From contig JAGOQM010000003.1 in NCBI GenBank assembly GCA_017991555.1, positions 186,001 through 250,000 on the forward strand: a stretch of 64,000 nt of DNA. The letters are read 5' to 3'. The DNA is from Neisseriaceae bacterium. GTDB taxonomy: Bacteria; Pseudomonadota; Gammaproteobacteria; Burkholderiales; Neisseriaceae. Both the position numbers and the translations under genes were made by a program. Below, piece by piece: positions 25,532 through 33,430 of this stretch. Below the pieces are notes generated by a model that was not told the DNA's origin, did no database searches, and worked only from the letters and a program-made list of their open reading frames with translations. Numbering within the stretch: the first letter of the stretch is position 1; every line of letters begins with the position of its first letter.

Positions 25532-26947
25532 CTATGGCGTCAACCCGCGTAATCGTCGCACCAACACAAAGGCCAACAAAGGCGCCAGCGCAAACAGGGC
25601 AAACACCCACTGGGCCGCAGTTTTCGCCCCTTCTAAGCCGCCTGGCTGGGTCAGCCCTGAGCCATTCGCCACCACCCCGGCCAAAGCCGCCGCAAATGCG
25701 GTCGCGTATAGTTGAATGGTGGAAATCGAGGCAGAAGCCAAGGCTTCTTGCCCCTGTGGCGCTGAATTTAACACATGGGTTAATAAATGCGGCCACCCCA
25801 TGCCAATGCCCAAGCCCACGCCCGCCAAGGCCACACAGTAAATCACCAGCCGTGGCCACGGTGCCAGCCAGCCCTGCTGCGGCGTCATCCAAGCCAGGCT
25901 CACCAAGGCCACCAAAATCACCAGAGGGCCCAGCCGCAGCATGGCCGTCACCACGGGGCCCTGCTTGCCGGCACTATAAACCGACCCCACCGTCCAACCG
26001 GCGGCCATCGCCGCCGTCAGATAGCCTGCACTTAGCGGGCTAAACCCATGAATCAGCTGCAAGAAATACGGTACAAAAATCTCTGGCGTAATGCTGGCCA
26101 CCAGCAAGCACATCATGGCGTAAACCACGCCCAGTTCCGCCGACAGGGTATAAGCCCCGCTGGGAAGTAACTTCACCCGCGCCCGAGTGTCGCGCTTGCC
26201 CACCCCCACCAAGATCAGCAGGCCCATCACAATGCCCAACAGCTGCCATTTAAAATCGGGCGACAGGCTGGCCACCGACACCACCAACACCGAAGCCACC
26301 AACAAACCAATGGTGAGCGCCGGTATGCGAATAGGCTCAGGGCTACGTACCGGCGTTGGCGACAGCTCTTTCATCACGATCACCGCCAGCAACAGTGCCA
26401 CCGGCAGTAAAAATAAAAACGCCCAGCGCCAATGGCCGCCTTGGGCAAACAAACCACCCACGGCTGGGCCACACAGCGTGGCAATGCCCCACATGCCCGA
26501 CACCAACGCCATGCCCCGCGCCCATAAATGAGACGCAAACAGCAGGCGAATCAAGGCATAGCTCAGCGCCATCAAAATACCGCCGCCCAAGCCTTGTACG
26601 CTTCGCCCCAGCAGCAGCAGCGGCATCGACGGCGCCAGCGCGCACAGTAAGGTGCCCGTACTGAACACCCCAAGGCCCAACAAATAAGCCCAGCGCGGGC
26701 CTAACCGATCAATCAGCTTGGCCGCCAATGTAGACCCTACAATCGAGGTCACCACAAACAGCGTGGTGCTCCAAGCGTAATACGCCAGCCCCCCAATGTC
26801 GGCAATGATGCTGGGCAGAATCGTCACCACAATGTACACATTAATTGCATGGAGGGCGACGCCCCCAGCCAGCGCAATGCTGCGCAGGCCATTACGCCCA
26901 GACAACAAGGCCCGCCAAGACGCATCTGGCACATTCGCAATACTCAT
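25532..26947 (-). CDS. MFS drug-type efflux transporter
   Basis: A 471-residue major facilitator protein with 12-14 predicted helices. Family motifs include LIDRLGPRWAYLLG (motif A region), LLLLGRSVQGLGGGILMALSYALI (motif B region) and GPAVGGLFAQGGHWRWAFLF (motif C/D region), as in the EmrB/QacA drug:proton antiporters. The ATG at 26947, nine bases after AAAGGA, is chosen over an upstream in-frame start. It is transcribed away from an Fe-S-type regulator, which probably controls it. Substrate is unknown. Confidence 0.87.
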   Translation of the reverse strand: MSIANVPDASWRALLSGRNGLRSIALAGGVALHAINVYIVVTILPSIIADIGGLAYYAWSTTLFVVTSIVGSTLAAKLIDRLGPRWAYLLGLGVFSTGTLLCALAPSMPLLLLGRSVQGLGGGILMALSYALIRLLFASHLWARGMALVSGMWGIATLCGPAVGGLFAQGGHWRWAFLFLLPVALLLAVIVMKELSPTPVRSPEPIRIPALTIGLLVASVLVVSVASLSPDFKWQLLGIVMGLLILVGVGKRDTRARVKLLPSGAYTLSAELGVVYAMMCLLVASITPEIFVPYFLQLIHGFSPLSAGYLTAAMAAGWTVGSVYSAGKQGPVVTAMLRLGPLVILVALVSLAWMTPQQGWLAPWPRLVIYCVALAGVGLGIGMGWPHLLTHVLNSAPQGQEALASASISTIQLYATAFAAALAGVVANGSGLTQPGGLEGAKTAAQWVFALFALAPLLAFVLVRRLRGLTP

Positions 26948-26995
26948 ACTAAGCAGTCCTTTATTCGACAATCGTCGTTTAGATGGGTTATTATC

Positions 26996-27011
26996 CAAGT
27001 ACTTTCTTGGT
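26996..27011. promoter_or_regulatory. candidate operator between MFS gene and SufR-like regulator
   Basis: CCAAG-N6-CTTGG lies 18 bases before the regulator start. A second palindrome, CGAC-AATC-GTCG, is at about 26968-26979. Both sit in the 81-base divergent gap. Confidence 0.4.
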
Positions 27012-27028
27012 TATTTAGGCAATGTTAA

Positions 27029-27697
27029 ATGAGCGACTCAATTTATACAAGCAAAAGCTTGGAAAACCATCATGCCCGCTATCGGGGCAATAAAGTTTTG
27101 TTTGCCATCAAGACCAAAGGCCCGATTGCCACCGCCACCCTGGCCCAAACCTTGGGGATGACGACCGAAGCCGCCAGACAACAGGTTCAGAAACTAGTAG
27201 CGGAAGGCTTAATTGCTGGCCAGCAAGTGCCGCAACAGGGCGCAGGCCGTCCAAGCCAAAGCTGGGTGGTGACCGCCGCTGGACATCGCTGCTTTCCCGA
27301 CACCCATGCCCAGCTCACCGAACAGCTGATTCAGTCGGTGCGCCAACTGTTTGGCGAAGCTGGTCTGGAAAAGCTCATTGAACAAAAGGCACAAACCACC
27401 CGCCTACAGTATCAAAGCCTCTGTTCCGGAGCGACCCTCTTCGAGCGCCTGCAGCAGCTGACCAACATCCGCAACGACGAAGGCTACATGGCCCGCCTCG
27501 AGCAAGAGCAGCACGAATGGCTGCTGATTGAAGACCACTGTCCCATTTGCGTGGCCGCACAGGCCTGCCAAGGATTCTGCCGCGCCGAGCTCGAGCTGTT
27601 TCAAGACATTCTCGGCCCCGACGCCCACGTGGTGCGGGAGCAGCATCTTTTGAGCCAGGGCAACCGCTGCGTTTACCGCATCACCCCCCTACGCTGA
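27029..27697 (+). CDS. SufR-like winged-helix regulator with C-terminal cysteine cluster
   Basis: A 222-residue regulator. The N-terminal winged helix (about 15-90: LFAIKTKGPIATATLAQTLGMTTEAARQQVQKLVAEGLI) is of the ArsR/DeoR-like COG2345 group. The C-terminal half carries Cys171, Cys174, Cys180, Cys184 and Cys214 in the arrangement CPICVAAQACQGFC...NRCVYRI, similar in layout to SufR-type proteins that bind a [4Fe-4S] cluster. It would therefore respond to oxidative or iron stress. The divergent MFS exporter is its likely target. Its end overlaps the convergent hydrolase by nine bases. Confidence 0.8.
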   Translation: MSDSIYTSKSLENHHARYRGNKVLFAIKTKGPIATATLAQTLGMTTEAARQQVQKLVAEGLIAGQQVPQQGAGRPSQSWVVTAAGHRCFPDTHAQLTEQLIQSVRQLFGEAGLEKLIEQKAQTTRLQYQSLCSGATLFERLQQLTNIRNDEGYMARLEQEQHEWLLIEDHCPICVAAQACQGFCRAELELFQDILGPDAHVVREQHLLSQGNRCVYRITPLR

Positions 27698-28318
27698 TTC
27701 GGCCATAAACGCTTGAATCAGCTCGGCCACTTCTGCCGCATGAGTGTGGCCCAAGTCATGCTGCCCACCCGTCACCAGCGCCAGCCGCGCCTGAGGCATT
27801 AACTGAGCCAGACGCTCACCCACGGCGACGGGACTAATCGGATCGGCATCGCCCCAGATCAATAAGGTCGGCAGCGACAGCAACGCCAGCTGATCAGTCA
27901 GATCTAGGCGCACCGTACAAAACCAATCGGGGGCCGTTTCAGAAAACTGCTGGTAGTCGGCCACCCAGTCTTGCGCCCCTAAAGTCGTGACGTCTAGGCC
28001 GCCAGAAGTGGCCACCAACACCAACCGCGACACCAGCTGTGGCTTTGCCAACGCCGCCAAAGCCGCCAACACACCCCCCATGCTTTGCGCCACCACGACG
28101 CTGGGCTCGGTAATCTGCTGTTTTACCCAATGCGATAGGCTTTTAAAATCATCAACCTCGCTTAATCTAGGCACACCATCAAAGCCGGGATACCCCAAAA
28201 TCCGGTATCGGCTAAGCCCTAACCGTTGCGCTAAGGGCTGCCAAAACGTTTGATTGCCCGAAGCCCCTAGCAAAAACAGCCATGGCTGCGCCACCGCATC
28301 CTGCTGCTGGTTGTGCAT
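27689..28318 (-). CDS. alpha/beta hydrolase
   Basis: A 209-residue alpha/beta-hydrolase fold protein, short for the family. The nucleophile elbow is AQSMGG (Ser79, with Ala in place of the first Gly), the acid is in LLIWGDADPIS and the histidine in GGQHDLGH. The oxyanion region is FLLGASGNQTFWQP near the N-terminus. This layout resembles BioH/MenH-type small esterases, but no pathway neighbours point to a substrate. AAGGAG nine bases upstream decides the ATG at 28318 over much longer in-frame starts. Confidence 0.85.
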   Translation of the reverse strand: MHNQQQDAVAQPWLFLLGASGNQTFWQPLAQRLGLSRYRILGYPGFDGVPRLSEVDDFKSLSHWVKQQITEPSVVVAQSMGGVLAALAALAKPQLVSRLVLVATSGGLDVTTLGAQDWVADYQQFSETAPDWFCTVRLDLTDQLALLSLPTLLIWGDADPISPVAVGERLAQLMPQARLALVTGGQHDLGHTHAAEVAELIQAFMAESA

Positions 28319-28460
28319 GTTAAACCACTCCTTATGATTTATTGAGTGCCAATACGGCCGCGCACGGGCGATTTTGCCCCTCCACAGTGCAGTGTTTTTC
28401 GTAAGATGGGCTCGTCTTGACTGTAGACGATTAAATGGGTGTCGCTGCTTAGACGCCGCC

Positions 28461-29348
28461 CTACCCCTCATGCCTGCGTAAGAAGGCCTCGAACCCGGTC
28501 AGCGCCGCACTGGCATGCTTTTGACGATGCTTTAATAGCCACAGCGAGCGCTGCATCGACAATGACGCTATGGGCCATTCTTGCAGCAGGCCAGCGGCCA
28601 AATCCTCTGCGATCACGTGCCGCGATAGGCAGCCTACGCCTAAATCATGCCTTACGGCATGCTTAATCGCCTCGGAATGCCCTAGTTCCATGCCAATCAG
28701 TCCATTAGGCACATACTGCAACAACAATTGCTCGACAGTTTCACGCGTGCCAGAGCCGGCCTCACGCACGATAAAGGGCACCTGGGCCAGCTGTGGCAGC
28801 GTCAACGGCGCCTGCTGGTCCGGTAGCCAGCGCGACTGCGGGGCGGCAAACAGCACCATTTCATCGGTTTGCCATACGTCAGCGCACACATCAGGATGGC
28901 TAAAACGTCCCTCAATGAGCGCTAGGTCATAAGCTAAATGCGCTTGCGCCGCCACGATTTCACGGCTATTGGCAACGGTCACTTTAAAATTAACCAACGG
29001 ATGCGTGGCGCGATACGCGGCCAACCGCGCCGGCAACAGGTAATTGCCAATGGTGGTACTGGCGCCAATGTGGATCAGCGCCGCACCGGCGGCAAACAAT
29101 GAGGCCACCTCATGCGCCCCTTCTAATAAGGCCAAGGCTTTAGGATACAGCACCCGCGCATGCTCATTCGGCAATAGCCGCCGCCCCACGCGATCAAACA
29201 ATGACACCCCAAGCAGCCGTTCTAGCTCACCCAGTGCGGTACTGACCGCAGACTGGGACAGGTTTAACACTTGAGCAGCCTGAACCGTTGAGGCCTGCTG
29301 TTCGATCGCGATAAAAATTTGCAACTGCCTTAAGGAAATAGGCGTCAT
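28461..29348 (-). CDS. yeiE: LysR-family regulator, YeiE-like
   Basis: A 295-residue LysR-type regulator. The winged helix-turn-helix is at 1-60 (LRQLQIFIAIEQQASTVQAAQVLNLSQSAVSTALGELERLLG). The effector domain follows from about 90, opening IGASTTIGNYLLPARLAAYRA and containing the EAGSGTRETVEQLL segment seen in CysB/YeiE-like sensors of oxyanions or sulfite. It is divergent from yeiH, the same arrangement as yeiE-yeiH in enterobacteria, which supports the subfamily call. The ATG at 29348 is taken rather than a TTG six bases earlier. Confidence 0.85.
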   Translation of the reverse strand: MTPISLRQLQIFIAIEQQASTVQAAQVLNLSQSAVSTALGELERLLGVSLFDRVGRRLLPNEHARVLYPKALALLEGAHEVASLFAAGAALIHIGASTTIGNYLLPARLAAYRATHPLVNFKVTVANSREIVAAQAHLAYDLALIEGRFSHPDVCADVWQTDEMVLFAAPQSRWLPDQQAPLTLPQLAQVPFIVREAGSGTRETVEQLLLQYVPNGLIGMELGHSEAIKHAVRHDLGVGCLSRHVIAEDLAAGLLQEWPIASLSMQRSLWLLKHRQKHASAALTGFEAFLRRHEG

Positions 29349-29376
29349 TGTCAAACCTATCAGTAAAACTCATTAA

Positions 29377-29393
29377 AGATAACAATATTATCT
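29377..29393. promoter_or_regulatory. candidate YeiE operator
   Basis: AGATAA-N5-TTATCT, a T-N11-A type LysR box, lies in the divergent gap, 29 bases before the regulator and 65 before yeiH. Confidence 0.5.
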
Positions 29394-29457
29394 GTTTTTT
29401 TGAATCTTCAAAACACCTTACACTGGGGCCAGACAAATTTCATTGAAAAGCCACCCT

Positions 29458-30477
29458 ATGCACCACACTTTCCGCCCCCGACTACCCGGCCTCATGCTAG
29501 TGGGCTTGCTCACGCTCGTCGCCATTGGGCTAGACCAGGCCGGCTATGTCGCCCACCTTGGGCTCAGCGCCCTAACCTTGGCCATTATATTGGGCATGCT
29601 CTTGGGCAACACCCTCTATCCTCGCCTCAGCCCTCGCTTTCACGCTGGGGTGTTACTCAGTAAAGGGCCCCTCCTGCGCTGGGGCATTATTTTATACGGC
29701 ATGCGCCTGACTTTTCAGCAAATTGCCGCCGTCGGTGGCGGCAGCTTGCTCAGCGATGCGGTGATGCTCATCAGCACTTTTTTACTGGCCTACCACCTTG
29801 GCACCCGCTGGCTAAAGCTCGATCGCGACACCGCCATCTTAATTGGTGCTGGCAGCAGCATTTGTGGCGCTGCCGCGGTGATGGCCACCGAACCGATCTT
29901 GCGCGCTCAGGCCAATAAGGTCACCGTCGCCGTCGCCACCGTGGTTATTTTTGGCACCCTCGCCATGTTTCTCTATCCTCTGATCCATGCGGGGCAGTTC
30001 CTGCCCATCACCGACAAAGCCTTTGGCCTCTACATTGGCTCGAGCGTGCACGAAGTCGCCCAAGTGGTGGCCGCAGGCCGCGAAATCAGCCCCGAGGTGG
30101 CCAACGTTGCGGTCACCACCAAGATGATCCGGGTCATGATGCTGGCGCCGTTTCTGGTGGCTTTATCCCTCTGGCTGGCTCGCACAGATAAGTCAAACCG
30201 CCCCGCTCAGGGCCAGGCCAAAATCACCGTGCCTTGGTTTGCCTTTGGCTTCATTGCCATGGCTGGATTTAATTCACTCAACCTTCTGCCCACGGCTTGG
30301 GTAGACGTCTTAATTTATGTCGACACCCTCCTCTTAACCATGGCCATGGCTGCTTTAGGCCTTACCACCCACTTTAAGGCCATTCGAGAAGCCGGCCTTA
30401 AGCCCCTCCTGCTGGGCTTAGTGCTTTTTCTATGGTTAATGCTCGCCGGCGCTGGCTTACAGGTTCTGTTGGCTTAA
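29458..30477 (+). CDS. yeiH: YeiH family membrane protein (UPF0324), putative sulfate/sulfite exporter
   Basis: A 339-residue inner-membrane protein with about ten helices. Family hallmarks are LTLAIILGMLLGNTLYPRLSPRFHAGVLLSKGPLLRWGIILYGMRLTF, GAGSSICGAAAVMATEP and IGSSVHEVAQVVAAG. YeiH has been proposed to export sulfate or sulfite-derived compounds; the role is not firmly proven. The ATG at 29458 is chosen over an upstream TTG, though neither has a strong ribosome site. YeiE lies divergently and likely regulates it. Confidence 0.9.
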   Translation: MHHTFRPRLPGLMLVGLLTLVAIGLDQAGYVAHLGLSALTLAIILGMLLGNTLYPRLSPRFHAGVLLSKGPLLRWGIILYGMRLTFQQIAAVGGGSLLSDAVMLISTFLLAYHLGTRWLKLDRDTAILIGAGSSICGAAAVMATEPILRAQANKVTVAVATVVIFGTLAMFLYPLIHAGQFLPITDKAFGLYIGSSVHEVAQVVAAGREISPEVANVAVTTKMIRVMMLAPFLVALSLWLARTDKSNRPAQGQAKITVPWFAFGFIAMAGFNSLNLLPTAWVDVLIYVDTLLLTMAMAALGLTTHFKAIREAGLKPLLLGLVLFLWLMLAGAGLQVLLA

Positions 30478-30489
30478 CCACAATCACCC

Positions 30490-30525
30490 GCAACAAAAAA
30501 CGCGCCAAGGCGCGTTTTTTGTTGC
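30490..30525. terminator. strong bidirectional terminator
   Basis: GCAACAAAAAACGCGCC and its exact complement form a 17-bp stem with a 2-base centre, with A6/T6 tracts. It separates the convergent yeiH and YaeF-like genes. Confidence 0.93.
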
Positions 30526-30537
30526 AAGTTGCAGGCT

Positions 30538-31371
30538 TTATCTTGCCAACCTCATCTTGGTCGGCGCAACCTCCGGCTCATTCTGCCCACTACAGCTCAG
30601 GTTCCAAACCGACGGCGTACAGGCTAAATGGCCCACGTAAGTTAATTCAACCTGTGGCTTAATCGACGGAATGTCGTCTTCACGCATGTGCAATAAGTCA
30701 CTGGGATTAACCCACTCTGGATTAACCGAGGTCAGTGGCTTGCCTGCAAAATTAAACGCCTCCACCACAAACTGCGAGCAAAAGTAACGGTCACTCTTAA
30801 ACGGCGACACCATCAACGTCGCCATCGAACTGAGACAGTACGAACGAATCATGGTCGGATTCACCGGCAGCTCACACACCTTGCGCAATATTGAATACGG
30901 TGCCTGCTTTAAAATGCCCGCATAATTATACTTGCTGCCATTTAAAGAATTGGCAAACGCCGACATTTTGACTGCATCAGCAGCCACAATGTCTGGATGT
31001 CGATACACCGCCACCAAATTACTGCTGGCAATGGCCTCTGCCAAAGGCATAATGCGCACGCCCGTACCAATGGATTCGGCAATCATATTATTTTCTAAGG
31101 CAATAAACGCATGGCTGATGGACGCATTATTGAACAAACGAACGCCAATAGAGTTCTGCCCCCTTTCGGCCGAAAATAAAATATCACCAGGGCGCACTGC
31201 TTCAGGCACAATCTGCGTCACCCCTTCTCTTGGCGCCGTATTGGTTCGCTGAAACTTAAGCGCATACTGATCGGCCTCTCCGCCTCTTTGCCACTGGGTC
31301 ACACAACCGCCCAGGCCCACCGCCATAAACGCAGCAACGCCCACCCAACCTAATTTTTTTAACCACGACAT
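30538..31371 (-). CDS. YaeF/YiiX-like C92-family lipoprotein peptidase
   Basis: A 277-residue lipoprotein of the NlpC/P60-like YaeF group. The signal peptide ends in LGGC (Cys23). The fold shows RPGDILFSAERGQNSIGVRLF, SHAFIALENNMIAESIGTGV (with the family histidine) and YFCSQFVVEAFNFAG, where the cysteine is the expected nucleophile. The end VELTYVGHL matches E. coli YaeF closely. These proteins are thought to act on envelope amide bonds or lipids. AAGGGG precedes the ATG. High confidence in family, low in function. Confidence 0.88.
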   Translation of the reverse strand: MSWLKKLGWVGVAAFMAVGLGGCVTQWQRGGEADQYALKFQRTNTAPREGVTQIVPEAVRPGDILFSAERGQNSIGVRLFNNASISHAFIALENNMIAESIGTGVRIMPLAEAIASSNLVAVYRHPDIVAADAVKMSAFANSLNGSKYNYAGILKQAPYSILRKVCELPVNPTMIRSYCLSSMATLMVSPFKSDRYFCSQFVVEAFNFAGKPLTSVNPEWVNPSDLLHMREDDIPSIKPQVELTYVGHLACTPSVWNLSCSGQNEPEVAPTKMRLAR

Positions 31372-31825
31372 GCCATTCCCCTTAAAGGCATTATGCCCCC
31401 ATAAACCCAGCTAAGTTATCAGCCTGCTCGCGTAAAAACAAGCACGTTTACCTACGCTAACCCACATTAATGACAATTGCTTAGCATTAAACAAACTCAA
31501 ACTAAATCAAGGCCTCATGTCAATCGCTTGCGTCCCTTTAATCACCCTAATCCGCGCCCTAATTTTTGTACTTTATACAGTAAAGATTTAAAGCAATAGC
31601 GTTATTAACTCGATCCTTAAGCCCTAACTCACTCAAATAAGCGGCATTTCCTACCCTATCTTTTAAGTTATTTCAATAAATACAGTATTTTACTTGCTTA
31701 TAAATTAGTGCTTATATATATTAAGCATGTAATGTCATGTTACTGAATCTAAACCACTAATGCCATTGGCCTAGTGATTTAGGGTTTAAGCGGTTTACTC
31801 AACCAGCACCATAAAGGAGCGTCAC
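31372..31825. other. divergent intergenic region, 454 bases
   Basis: AT-rich toward the right; must hold promoters for the YaeF-like gene and the OmpA-like gene. A CTTTA-N5-TAAAG palindrome is seen near 31570-31585. No coding frame is supported. Confidence 0.3.
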
Positions 31826-32386
31826 ATGAAAATTCAACGAACCACCGGTAAAACATTAATGATGATTGGGGTGGCCTCAGTCTTGGCACTGGCCGGCTGT
31901 AAAAGCCAACAGCCACCGGTTAATGAAAAACCAATTAGCTACCCTGGCAACGACATTGATGCACAAGAAAAAGAGCTCAGTGGCTTCTTATCACAACAAG
32001 GCATTCCCTTCTCTCGTGATGGCGCCAACTTAGTGATTAACCTACCGGAAACCATTACATTCCCAAGCAGCAGCGCCACCTTGAAAGCCGAAGGCAATAC
32101 CGTCATTACCCAAATTGCCAAAGTGTTGTCTAAGTACACCCAAAGCACCGTGACCGTGATTGGCCATACCGACTCAACCGGCAGCGCCGAACTCAACAAT
32201 CGCCTGTCGGTACAACGTGCCGAAAGCGTGGCCCGCATCATGCAGGCCAATGGCGTGGGTGATTTCCGCCTAAAAGCCTTAGGCGCTGGTTCTAGCCGTC
32301 CTGTGGCCAGCAATGACACGGCCGAAGGCAAAGCCAAAAACCGCCGCGTTGACATTGTGCTGTCACCGCTACAACTCAAGCGCTAA
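31826..32386 (+). CDS. OmpA-family peptidoglycan-binding lipoprotein
   Basis: A 186-residue lipoprotein: signal peptide with lipobox LAGC (Cys25), a short linker, then an OmpA/Pal-like domain (about 70-180). The peptidoglycan-binding signature reads TVTVIGHTDSTGSAELNNRLSVQRAESVARIM, followed by GAGSSRPVASNDTAEGKAKNRRVDIVL, which contains the Asp and Arg that hold diaminopimelate. It tethers the outer membrane to the wall. AAAGGAG lies seven bases before the ATG. Not linked to tol genes here, so it is probably a YiaD-like protein rather than Pal itself. Confidence 0.92.
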   Translation: MKIQRTTGKTLMMIGVASVLALAGCKSQQPPVNEKPISYPGNDIDAQEKELSGFLSQQGIPFSRDGANLVINLPETITFPSSSATLKAEGNTVITQIAKVLSKYTQSTVTVIGHTDSTGSAELNNRLSVQRAESVARIMQANGVGDFRLKALGAGSSRPVASNDTAEGKAKNRRVDIVLSPLQLKR

Positions 32387-32422
32387 GCCCTTATGGCTGT
32401 CAGATGACGACGAGAATCCCTC

Positions 32423-32450
32423 AACCCCGCCCACTCCGGCGGGGTTTTTT
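32423..32450 (+). terminator. Rho-independent terminator of the OmpA-like gene
   Basis: AACCCCGCC/GGCGGGGTT stem (32423-32431, 32438-32446), then TTTT. Confidence 0.92.
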
Positions 32451-32637
32451 AATGTCGACACGAAAAACGCCTCTAGATCGATCGCACCATGCCAGGCAGC
32501 CAATGCTAAACCACGCCTAAATACGGGCGCCCAAGCCCATTAGGCGTCCCAGCAGGCCTCACCCGCCGCCGCCTCATGACCGTGGCAGCAGCCTTCATTG
32601 AGGGCCGGCTAATGGCTTTGGCCCCAGAGCCGAACGC

Positions 32638-32666
32638 AAAAAAAACACGCCTAAGGCGTGTTTTTT
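32638..32666. terminator. second Rho-independent hairpin between convergent genes
   Basis: AAAAAACACGCC-TAA-GGCGTGTTTTTT, a 12-bp stem (32640-32651 with 32655-32666) with A/T tracts on both sides. Confidence 0.85.
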
Positions 32667-32668
32667 GT

Positions 32669-32695
32669 TAAAAAACCAAAACATTGGGTTTTGGT
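32669..32695 (-). terminator. terminator of the HU gene
   Basis: On minus, ACCAAAAC/GTTTTGGT (32675-32682 with 32688-32695) is followed by T6, 18 bases after the HU stop. Confidence 0.8.
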
Positions 32696-32712
32696 CGTTA
32701 ACGTTTTTGGGC

Positions 32713-32985
32713 TTATTTCAAAGCGTCTTTAAAGCCTTTACCAGCTGAGAAGCTAGGTACTTTAGCGGCTTTAATAGTCAATGGCTCACCAGTTTTAGGG
32801 TTGCGGCCTTGACGCTCAGCACGGTTGCTTACTTTAAAAGTACCGAAACCGATCAATGACACGCTGTCGCCTTTTTTCAAAGTATCAGTGACAGTTTTGG
32901 TCAACGCGTCCAATGCTTTACCCGCATCAGCTTTGGTCAAACCAGATTCAGCCGCAATGGCTTCAATTAATTCAGACTTGTTCAT
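32713..32985 (-). CDS. hupB: HU family DNA-binding protein
   Basis: A 90-residue HU protein, full length. The signature [26 protein letters not shown] forms the DNA-embracing beta arm, with the intercalating proline in RNPKTG. It bends and compacts DNA as a dimer and affects transcription and recombination. GGAG lies eight bases before the ATG. Monocistronic with its own terminator. IHF is excluded by the N-terminal [11 protein letters not shown] and the NPKTG arm typical of HU. Confidence 0.96.
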   Translation of the reverse strand: MNKSELIEAIAAESGLTKADAGKALDALTKTVTDTLKKGDSVSLIGFGTFKVSNRAERQGRNPKTGEPLTIKAAKVPSFSAGKGFKDALK

Positions 32986-33430
32986 GCATTTTACTCCTTC
33001 AAAAGGTTAGGCGTCGATGATAAGCACTTTTTTAGCTTACCGCAACAAAAAACACGCTCTGTTTGCTTTTTCTTAAACAATAATGCCGCTGAAACGGCCG
33101 TAAAATGGGCTTTTCAAGACAATTGACCCCTATTATTACGCAATCATTCCAAAAAAATCAATCATCAAATCAACATCATTGATTGGGGCCAAAGAGATTA
33201 CCCGTTTAAGTGAAACCATTTTTATCACTTTTGTCTCCAAAAGCCCATAAAACACTGTCTTTCAAACCAGTTATTGGTCATACTATAAACACAATATACC
33301 CTATACCCACATAACCATCACCACGATACTAGGCGGTTGCGTTGAGTATAAAGGAGTTTTAAATATTTTGTCATATTATTTCAATGTATTTAAAAATAAG
33401 TGACAAATATACCCCTTTAAAGGAGAAATA
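32986..33430. other. divergent intergenic region, 445 bases
   Basis: Between HU and the decarboxylase. AT-rich on the right side. A long, near-perfect inverted repeat (33363-33410) stands just before the decarboxylase. Confidence 0.35.
33363..33410. promoter_or_regulatory. inverted repeat in the decarboxylase leader
   Basis: ATATTTTGTCA (33363-33373) and TGACAAATAT (33401-33410) pair except for one extra T, with a 27-base centre. The right arm ends 20 bases before the start codon and 10 before AAAGGAG. It could be a regulator site or an RNA hairpin. Confidence 0.4.

Larger units (their letters stand above)
32451..32712. other. intergenic region with terminators
   Basis: Apart from the two hairpins listed separately, I see no gene here. 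The sequence between 32451 and 32637 has the composition of the surrounding genome. Confidence 0.3.
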
